Positions 56,017 to 64,000 of a DNA stretch of 64,000 nt are shown piece after piece. Below the pieces are notes generated by a model. That model was not told the origin of the DNA, did no database searches, and saw nothing but the letters and a program-made list of their open reading frames with translations. Position numbers and translations under genes: made by a program. The first letter of the stretch is position 1. The number at the start of each line of letters is the position of its first letter. This stretch comes from Hemerocallis citrina (lineage: Eukaryota; Streptophyta; Magnoliopsida; Asparagales; Asphodelaceae): positions 44,758,458 to 44,822,457 of the forward strand of contig CM030365.1 in assembly GCA_017893485.1 (NCBI GenBank), read 5' to 3'.

Positions 56017-59000
56017 TATAATGCCCTGCTTCCCAAAAGGAATACGGAATACGGTACGTGACTAAGCCCAGCAGATAGTTTTCACCATCCATAAGCTGTA
56101 CGGATCTGCTTGACTCATTACAACAATAAATATAACAGTATACTCCAACCAAGCATGCATAAATAATCATAACTCAACAGTATTTATTACAACAATAATA
56201 AATATTCCAACAAATACAATATCTGAAGCAAAACAATAATCCTGGGACTACAAGCCCAAATACAAGTCTTAATACAGTTCACAAATATAAATAGTTCATC
56301 AAAACATTTTAAGCAAATAATTCCAATGGCACAGCTCAAAACTTTTGCTCACCAACTCCAGTAGGCAGTTGATCAGTAAAACCTGCTCATATAGCAATTA
56401 CAAGGAAAATTAGGAAAATAGGAAAACATAACGCCTGTTAGATGTAAGTCCGGGCCGCAAGCAGTACAAGTATGGAAATGGGGGGAGAAACTAACTAAAC
56501 ATGCAGAAAGCAGTAAATATAATAGTCTACGGATGGCAGTAAACAGCAGAATAACAGTAAAAGTATAACAGTAACAGTAAGGGTCAAATGTAACAATGAA
56601 TCAACAGTAATAGGATGTGACATTGCAAACAGTTATTCTTATGTCTAATGTTCAATACTAAATAGGTAGCACTTCATGCATCCCAAATTATACTACATGG
56701 TTGCTACAGCAAACAGTTTCGTTTTAAGACTTTGTAGTTTAACTTCTATAAGGCAATATATTCAGACAAATAATAACAGTAAAAGTTATAACAACAAACA
56801 ATGTCCTGGATCATGCCCTCAAGCATCCAGAGATAAACAGTAGGTACTACACTAAACAGTGGGGAAAACGAGTTCCCTCCAAATATGCATTTCTATATTA
56901 TTCACTACTCGATCTTTTTCCTTAAAAAGCCCGGCTTGACATCTTTTCATTATTAACAACAGGTGTGAATGATTAAAACAGGCTAAAGACATGGCATGAA
57001 CAAATGGTAAGTCTAAGATGGAGTAATAATTACAATGGTTGATAAAAACAACTCATAATAGTCAAAACAACGAAACTTTCAGTTCTGGACAGCAAGACAC
57101 TACTGTACCAAATCCGAGATTCCCGTTGCTACAGAATAGCAAACCTAGGTCCGTCAGAAAATATAGAAACTAGACTCTCTGCCGATTCCAGCAAATAAAT
57201 ATAAGTCACATATCAGCCACAAAAACAGGGTTGAAAACATCATTTAACACAGAAATCGTGTTCAACCATAAAATGCAAAATATTGTTTATAAGCATGAAA
57301 AGAGTTTAAAATCATCATAATTAGATCTGAGAAAAATCTGAAATATTCCCAAACATATCTAGTTTCAAAATATAAAATATCATGAAATTATATTATAGAT
57401 AGTATGGTCAACAAAATTGGGAAAACAGAGTAATGCAACAAAATCTCAATTCCAAAAGTTCAGACATAGCAGTACCAAAACTGAGATAATTCACAAAATA
57501 TAATTCAAAATCCAGATTCTTCAAAAGGTTAGCAAAATAGACAAATTAGGCTACAGTTTATATTCATAAAGTTTTCATCAAAAATGAATAGAATCAGGTT
57601 GAAAACACAATTCTTTACTTAACAGCACGCAGTTTGGAAATATTTTGATTGGTTTCGAAAGCTTGAAAGGTGATATAAAAGTCAATAATTAATTCCACAA
57701 AAATTGGGGATTGATCCCAGTAATATTTAAACATACTCAGCAAAATATGGAGTTCAAATTATACTTTAATATCAGTTTTAAAATAAAATTTCATACAGAA
57801 TATATATAGTTCAGAATCTGGAATATACGATACGACTGCAGTAAAACAGCAATAACTTATGCATCAAAAATAGGAATTCATATCTGTCGAAAGTTCTGAA
57901 AACTAGAAAACCAAGGCTACAAATCATGTTCACAAACTTATTTATTTTACTGATGTTAACAAGGTCGAAATTACTGTACAAAATAGGGCAGTAGCAAAAC
58001 AAAATTCTTTTATGCATCTTATCAAACAACTTAACTACAATCGTTCCAATCTAAGATGTCATACTAATATGATATATGTAGGTTACTCAAATTAGCATGG
58101 CATGTGAATAAATGGTCTATAATGAGATCATACATCCAACAAACATGTATGTAACAGTCATCTACAACATACAGTGTGTCACAAACAACATACAGTCAAG
58201 TGTCATCTAATCTAATTATTTCTTACAACGGGTGTCAATTATTGTAACTACTCATGATCAAGAGATGATGTCATTGGTTTAACTAATAGGACATGATCGT
58301 CATGAGAATAAACACATTTTCATAGGAGACCACTTATAGTATCAACTTGTATGACAAAAAGAACACATACAAGCTACTTGTCTGTTCTGAAGACAACGAA
58401 AACGATACAGTAGAATAACGGGAACGGATCCCGAACCACGAACACCACGAACAAATAGACGAGAATCCACAACCGAAACATGTGTAGGAGACAACACGTG
58501 CACACACAAGAGACAGCAGCCAACAACAGCAAGACGGCGGCAGCAGCACCTCGGGGAGACGACGGCAGCTAGGACGGTGGCTGCTGGGGTTTGCGGCATA
58601 GCACCGGAGGGCATTATGGGCTGCGTTGCTCGACGGAACTGGGCGATGAGGGGCTCGGCCTGGGGGTGTGTTGCGGCTGCGCTCGAACGCGACGACGATA
58701 GCAAGGGGCATGGGGACAGTGGGGGATCGGGAAGAGAGGAAGGGAGAGGGGTAGTATGGTGGGTCTCCGGCATCGGAAGTCAAAGACGACGACAATGAAG
58801 AGGCAGGGGGAGGTCGGGGGGTTTGGGAGAGAGACGGCTAGAGTGGGAGAGAGAGATTATTAGGGTTTGGTGATTAAGGTTATGGTTCAATTAGGGTGTT
58901 TATATAGGGACAATATGGGTATGGGTGAACTGGGTAATATCCAATAGGAAGAAAAGAATCCAATAAGAAACAAATAGGCCATGAAATAGGTTTAAACAAT

Positions 59001-59198
59001 AGACGAGATCAAAAACAAATTTGTAGATCAAATGAATGAGAATATGAAGCTGAATCAAAGAAAAATGAATCACAAAAGAGAGAAGAACAACACACCATAC
59101 AAAAGAAATGAAAATAAATTCCACCAAAAATAAAGTAGAATAATCGAGAATTTTATTAAATATAATTAAAAATACAAATATGAGCAATAGGAGTTACA
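56017..59198 (-). repeat. H LTR (3.2 kb)
   Basis: It starts (minus) TGTAACTCC at 59198 and ends GGGCATTATA at 56017 (TGACA in the other copies, altered here). A TATA-like CTATATAAACA lies near 58905 (minus). The GC-rich leader is at 58560-58800, and GGATCCGTTCCCGTTATTC is near 58420. The frames at 58334-58795 are leader artefacts. Confidence 0.88.
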
Positions 59199-59318
59199 AA
59201 TCCTACCCACCCAATAAGAAGAATTTTTTCCTCGAAATTCAACCAGAAGTACATAAGGTAACCCAGAAAAAAAAAATACAATAACAAAAGCAAAACAACA
59301 AAACAAGAGCTACACAAA

Positions 59319-60632
59319 CTAATGAGGAAACCTCCGCTGGATATCCTCCTCCAGCTCCCAATTCGACTCACCCGGCGAGTGAGGATTCCAAGAAACACGA
59401 ACAAGCTTGATGACCATATTCTTCAAAACCTTCTCCCGCCGGTCCACAATAGTAACTGGCAGAATTTCACAAGACAAATCTGGCCTCACAGATACCTCTG
59501 AGTAGTCAATCATGTGGCTCTCATCACGGATATACTTCCTCAGTTGCGAGACATGGAAGACGTCATGTACTCCAGATAAAGCCGGTGGCAATGCCAGACG
59601 ATAGGCCACCTTTCCTACTCGTTCCACGATGTCAAACGGTCCGATGAACTTGGGGCTCAACTTGCCTCTGCCATTAAAACGAATGACACCTCTCCACAGC
59701 GATACCTTAAGGAAAACATGGTCTCCCAACTCAAACTCCATTGCTCTATGATGAACATTAGCCAATCGCTTCCGTCTATCTTGCGCTGCTTGAAGATGCT
59801 TCCTGATCTGACTTACAGCATCCACCATCTTAGTAATCAACTTTGGGCCCAAAAACTTCCTCTTGCCATTGTCACCCCAGGACACTGGCGACCGACACTT
59901 ACAACCACAGAGTGGCTCGAAAGGAGCAGCTTTAAGACTAGGCTGAAAGCTGTTACTGTACAAGAACTCTACAAGATGCAAATGGTCCTCCCAAGAACCT
60001 CCAAATTGTAGCACGTAGGACCTCAACATGTCTTCTAGAGTCTGGATGGTCCTCTCTGACTGACCATCTGTCTGAGGGTGAAAAGCTATACTGTACTTCA
60101 ATTTACTGTCCAGACTACTCTAAATACTCTCCCAAAACTACGACCTAAATCTCGTATCCCTGTCGGATACAATATTGACTGAAACCCCATGAAGTCTGAC
60201 AATCTCTTGCATGTACATCTCAGATAGGCTCTCAGTAGACTATACAACTCTGAAGGCAACGAAGTGAGCACTCCTCGTCAACCTGTCCACAATTACCCAA
60301 ATGGCATTGTGACCCTTAGGACTCCTCCACAAAGCGATCACAAAATCCATGGTGATATGCTCCCACTTCCACTCCAGAATGGGAAGAGGCTGAAGAAGTT
60401 CGGCGATCCTCTGATGCTCTGCCTTCACCTACTGGCAGATCAAGCACTGTGACTCAAATCTCGCCACGACTCTCTTCATACCATACCACCAAAAATGAAG
60501 CTTCAAGTTCCGGTACATCTTCGTACCACTAGGATGAATAGAATACGATGATTGGTGGGCTTCCTCAAGCAACTTCTGACGAACTTCACCCTTCGGAACA
60601 CACAAACTAGACCCAAAATGAAGAGATCCATC
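59319..60632 (-). pseudogene. H integrase and chromodomain
   Basis: Zinc domain remnants are GEVRQKLLEEAHQSSYSIHP and CLICQ (stop at 60431). The core has ITMDFVIALWRSPKGHNAIW, VDRLTRSAHFV, a stop at 60240, then [10 protein letters not shown] and two more stops near 60120-60155. The open part 60101-59319 has HPQTDGQSERTIQTLEDMLR, keeping the third catalytic residue. The C-terminal PVTIVDRREKVLKNMVIKLV and SWNPHSPGESNWELEEDI form a divergent chromodomain ending RRFPH. The stop is at 59319, about 120 bp before the LTR. Confidence 0.9.
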
Positions 60633-62632
60633 TCAATGAACAACTATATCGGTCCTCGTATCTGCTTCAACTTCGGCTCTGAATCCTTGCAATTGCTCAT
60701 CACCTGTCTGAGCCTCCTTAATCTGCTCAATAAGAGACGACTGCAACTGAAGCATTATGCAACTCCGATCAGGACCTGGCAAGATCACATCCAAATCCAA
60801 CTTCCTCATCTGCTCAACAAGCTCTTTCTGCTGAGTTAGGAACATGGAGATTGGTCTCCTACTCAAAGCATATCGCACTAAGTTCCCTCTACCAGGATGG
60901 TATTGTAAACTGATGTCATAGTCAGCCGTCAACTCGAACCATCGCCTCTGCCTCATGTTCAGCTCCTTCCGAGTGAACACATACTTATGACTTTTGTGGT
61001 CAGTAAAGATCTCCACTCGGTCTCCAAGCAGATAATGCCTCTATAACTTCAAACCAAAGATCATCGCAGCCAACTCCAAATCATTGGTAGGGTAGTTCTT
61101 CTCGTGCGGCCTCAACTGTCTGGATGCATAAGCAACAACTTGACCCTTTTGCATCAACAATGGACCTAGGCCATTTCCAGAAGCGTCACTGTGAACCACA
61201 AAACCACCCGAACCATCTGGAATAGTCAACACAGGCACCGACATCAACCAGCTCTTTAACTCTGCAAAAGCTCCACTACAAGATCCATCCCAAACGAACT
61301 TCTGATCTTTCCCTAACAGCTTAGTCAACGAACCAGCTATCTTTGAAAAGTCTTCGACGAACTTCTGATAATACCAGGCCAGACAATGGAAACTTCTCAT
61401 TTTCGAAACTGACTTAGGAACAGGCCAATCCTTGACCGCAGAAATCTTGGTCGGATCGACAGAGATTCCATCGCCTGAGATAATGTGCCCCAAAAAGGTA
61501 ACTCGATCAAGCCAGAACTCACACTTGCTAAGTTTCACATAGAGCTGATTCTCCCTCAAGGTCTGCAGAACCAACCTTAGATGATCAGCATGATTCTTCC
61601 GATTCCGAGAATACACTAGAATTTCGTCTATGAAGACCACCATGAATCTATCCAGAAATGGAGAGAAAACTCTATTCATCAGACTCATGAACACTGCTGA
61701 CGCATTCGTGACTCTGAAAGGCATCACTAGGAACTTATAGTGCCTGTATCTGGTCTTGAACGCAGTCTTCTGCACATCAGCTGCCTTCACCTTCACTTGA
61801 TGATAACCAGAGGGAAGGTCCAAGTTCGAAAAGATAATAGTTCCACCAAGCTGATCAAACAAACCATCAATCCTGGGTAGCGGATACCAGTTCTTTACTG
61901 TAACAGTGTTCAGCTCATAGTAATCCACGCACAGATGATGAATCCCTTCCTTCTTTTTGACAAACAAGATAGGAGCGACCCACTTGGACACACTGGGCCT
62001 GATGAAACCCAAATCCAGCAATCCTTGAACCTTCACCTTAAGCTCTGCTAGCTTAACTAGTGCCATCTGGTAAGGGCTCTTCGATATCGGTGCAGTACCA
62101 GGTTGAACATCAATACTGAATTCCACATCCCTATCTGGGGGTAGTCCAGGCAACTCCTCGGGAAACAGATCCAGAAATTCCCATACAACAAGTGGTGCAG
62201 CCTCACAGCCTGAATGCAACTTCATTGCACAACCAGCATCGACAACTACTTCCTGACCACACCCAAGGGGTAACTCCCCAGTATGGAACTCAAACTCCTC
62301 ATGGCCTGGCATCCTGAAAACAACATTCTTCACTTGACAATTGATGATAGCATGGGACTCACCCAGCCAATCCACGCCGAGAATCACATCAAACCCTGAA
62401 CTGCCGATCACAATCAGATATGCTATGAAATAAGCACTTCCAATCACCACGGGACTCTGCTTGCAATCCCGGGAACAAACGACAACACCGCTACCTGTGG
62501 TGATATGCCAAGCCACCGGCAACTCACTGTACTCCAATTGATGCTGATCCACGAAGCGGGAAGAGTCGAAGGAATGGGTTGCCCCGAAATAAAAAAGAAC
62601 ACGAGCAGGAATATAATGAACAAGAATAACAC
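60633..62632 (-). pseudogene. H protease, reverse transcriptase and RNase H
   Basis: Starting after the candidate intron: [20 protein letters not shown], where the protease catalytic aspartate (LFDSGATHS in the family) is replaced by tyrosine. Then [21 protein letters not shown] blocks [46 protein letters not shown] and [20 protein letters not shown]. The catalytic box is FIDEILVYS (second D to E). RNase [17 protein letters not shown] and [17 protein letters not shown] is open to a stop at 61041, and continues as [19 protein letters not shown] after a short break. The reading is unusually open (599 codons) for a dead enzyme. Confidence 0.9.
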
Positions 62633-62797
62633 CTAAGATAGAGGCAAAATAAGGGAAGAGATGAACAGATAAACATATGAGAGATAACCAAGGAATATGA
62701 AAAGAAATGATGCAGAAAGACAACATGAAGAAAGATACAAGAGAAAATAAATAAAATAAGGAACAAATAGCAGAACAAAAAAACAAAAAAGAAATAC
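62633..62797 (-). other. candidate intron between gag and protease of H (165 bp)
   Basis: On the minus strand the donor is GTTGCAG|GTATTTC and the acceptor CCTCTATCTTAG|GTGTTA after a long T-rich tract. Removal joins EEVVAG to [12 protein letters not shown] in frame, giving the usual spacing between gag tail and protease. The length is a multiple of three and has no stop, so retention adds 55 hydrophobic residues without a shift. Confidence 0.65.
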
Positions 62798-64000
62798 CTG
62801 CAACGACTTCTTCCGCGGTCAGAGCTTCCTCCACTGTCAAGTTGAAAGCCTGACCTTTCCCTTGGGCAGCGATCCTCTAACCGATAATCTGAAGCTGAAG
62901 GGGAAGTGGCGGTCTAACCTGACTACGGACTAGCACGACTGCAACCTGGTCGTGCCTCCTCCAAGGACAATCTCGAACAATGTGGTCGGTAGCACAAAAA
63001 CCGAGACAACGAAGGTTGGCATTCCAGCAATCCTTGCAAAAATGCCCAGGGGCCTGGCAAAAATTACAAACAACATCTCTCCGTGGAGGAGCAGGACGGT
63101 AGGGATCTGTCCTGATGGCAAGGACCAGAGCTGGCCTCCTGATCGGACCTCCAGTAGGCCTGGCAGTAACAACAGCGGGGTACTGCACAACACGTTGAGA
63201 AGGGGTCTCACGAGCACGAGTCTGCTCTGTCGCTCGAGCTGCCTCCAAGGCATCCGCATAGGTATGGAAAACGATGGGCAACCAAGTGCACCTGAATACC
63301 CTTATCAAGACCCGAAAGGAACCTCCGAGCATGATCCTACTCATTTGCCACCAAGGTGGTAGCGAAGCGGCTAAGCCTGGTGAACTCTGCAGCGTACTGG
63401 TCCACAGATCTAGAGCCCTATTCCAAGAAAACTTGGTGTTATCATACTACATACATAATATGTAATCGAATCTCAAAACATGGCACTAATAAATCAACCA
63501 GACAACCAACCAACCAACCTGCTTCAGGGCAAGAAACTGATGCTCCATTTCTACCCGGGTGATGCGCAGGAAGAATTTCTCCAGGAAGCTCTGAGCGAAA
63601 GTAGCCCAAGTAATAGGCCGCTCTAGCCTCTCGAATTCTGCCCTCCCCCGGATATGGGCCAAATCCACCAACTAGTCGCATAACACATCCACACGGTTGG
63701 CATCGGCGACCCTAGCTGCCTGTAGTAGACTCTTCGTCCGGATTAGCCACTACTCAGCCTCAAATGGCATCTTAGTACCAGCGAACTTATCGGGTCGCAA
63801 CCTCATGAAATTCGCCAAAATACTTGGACAAGGGGGCAAAGCTATAGGGGCAGGCACAACGGGGGTCAGAACAGCATTCTAGTTAGAAGCTTCCAAAGCG
63901 GTCTCAACCAGCTTACTGCGCTCCTGCTGCATCTAAGCAATCTACTGGAGCACCTGAGTTACAACTGCCAACTCAGGATGGCCTTCCTACGAAGATGAAC
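62798..64000 (-). pseudogene. H gag (first copy), partial at window edge
   Basis: On the minus strand: HPELAVVTQVL-like start, capsid KFAGTKMPFEAE, then LERPITWATFAQSFLEKFF and EHQFLALKQ, a candidate intron (63418-63518), and SRSVDQYAAEFTRLSRFATT. The nucleocapsid has CNFCQAPGHFCKDC and a second, degenerate knuckle CLGFCATDHIVRDC. The tail [19 protein letters not shown] leads to the second candidate intron. There are several stops (for example 62877 and near 63668, 63763) and a frameshift near 63280. The true start lies beyond 64000. Confidence 0.85.
63418..63518 (-). other. candidate intron inside gag of H (101 bp)
   Basis: On the minus strand the donor is CTGAAGCAG|GTTGGTTGG and the acceptor TTCTTGGAATAG|GGCTCT. 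Joined, the codons read LALKQGSRSVDQYAAEF, the expected continuous capsid sequence (compare LALQQGGMSVREYE in G1, which has no intron here). It contains stops in all useful frames and a GGTTGGTTGG repeat. An insertion of other origin is possible, but the borders are exact. Confidence 0.6.

Larger units (their letters stand above)
55581..64000 (-). mobile_element. chromovirus H (two copies sharing one LTR, or a rearranged tandem)
   Basis: On the minus strand from the right: gag (from beyond 64000 to 62877), protease-RT-RNase H-integrase-chromodomain (to 59319), polypurine-like tract, LTR (59198-56017), then a primer site (56006-55995) and a new gag start ending abruptly near 55581. The gag start at 55581-55870 aligns with 63740-64000. 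An LTR with pol on one side and PBS plus gag on the other is what two tandem copies sharing an LTR would show. Its LTR family is that of the LARD-like element and of LTRs A and B. Confidence 0.85.

Noticed and set aside
58334..58795. 153- and 143-codon minus-strand ORFs
   Set aside because: GC-rich leader of the H LTR, two overlapping frames, no domain, not conserved in the other LTR copies.

Overview
This is a stretch of plant nuclear heterochromatin, almost certainly from an angiosperm and probably a eudicot. I find no intact host gene. Nearly all of the 64 kb can be assigned to LTR retrotransposons and one CACTA DNA transposon, most of them inserted into one another. The grounds are plant-type tRNA-iMet primer sites (TGGTATCAGAGC), chromovirus and Ty1/copia polyproteins, 5-bp or 3-bp target-site duplications, and spliceosomal introns in captured gene fragments.

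Layout. (1) 1-6217: a minus-strand, large, non-autonomous Ty3-type element (LARD-like) with a 3.8-kb 5' LTR, a ~1-kb non-coding middle and a 3' LTR cut by the window edge. Its middle carries 53 nt of initiator tRNA-Met. (2) 6218-44003: a plus-strand nest. The base is a decayed chromovirus, called A1 here (LTR, ORF0, gag, PR-RT). A CACTA element (10025-15670, TSD CAT) sits at its gag/PR border. A second chromovirus, G1, begins at 16983 inside A1's RT. A third, G2 (19984-30618, TSD CAACT), lies inside G1's 5' LTR. A Ty1/copia element (33690-40790, minus) lies inside G1's pol. (3) 44004-44718: scrambled, degenerate copia fragments. (4) 44719-55580: a plus-strand LTR (copy A) of the same family as region 1. 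Solo LTR B (47058-54796, TSD TTATC) is inserted in it, and a 4.4-kb solo LTR of another family, K (50080-54473, TSD TATAG, minus), is inserted in B. (5) 55581-64000: a minus-strand chromovirus, H. One LTR (56017-59198) has pol on one side and a primer site plus gag start on the other.

Most notable biology. The CACTA element has no visible transposase. It carries, all in minus orientation, exon-intron pieces resembling an RRM protein, an organellar-type aspartyl-tRNA synthetase, an LSM12-like protein (two exons that join in frame and reach a stop) and a DDI1-like ubiquitin receptor: a multi-gene Pack-CACTA. The chromoviruses A1 and G1 share a candidate intron exactly between gag and protease. 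If it is retained Gag terminates, and if it is removed Gag-Pol is in frame. H has candidate introns at the same junction and inside gag. A1, G1 and G2 also share an extra acidic coiled-coil ORF before gag. The G1 and G2 LTRs contain tandem tRNA-like modules with A/B-box sequences.

All retroelement polyproteins here are broken by stops, frameshifts, deletions or active-site changes; several are G-to-A/C-to-T changes as expected of methylated DNA. The only intact retroelement ORF is the small ORF0 of G1. Boundaries marked by target-site duplications are firm. Boundaries at truncations (near 44003, 55580, 33677) are read by eye and may be off by some bases.
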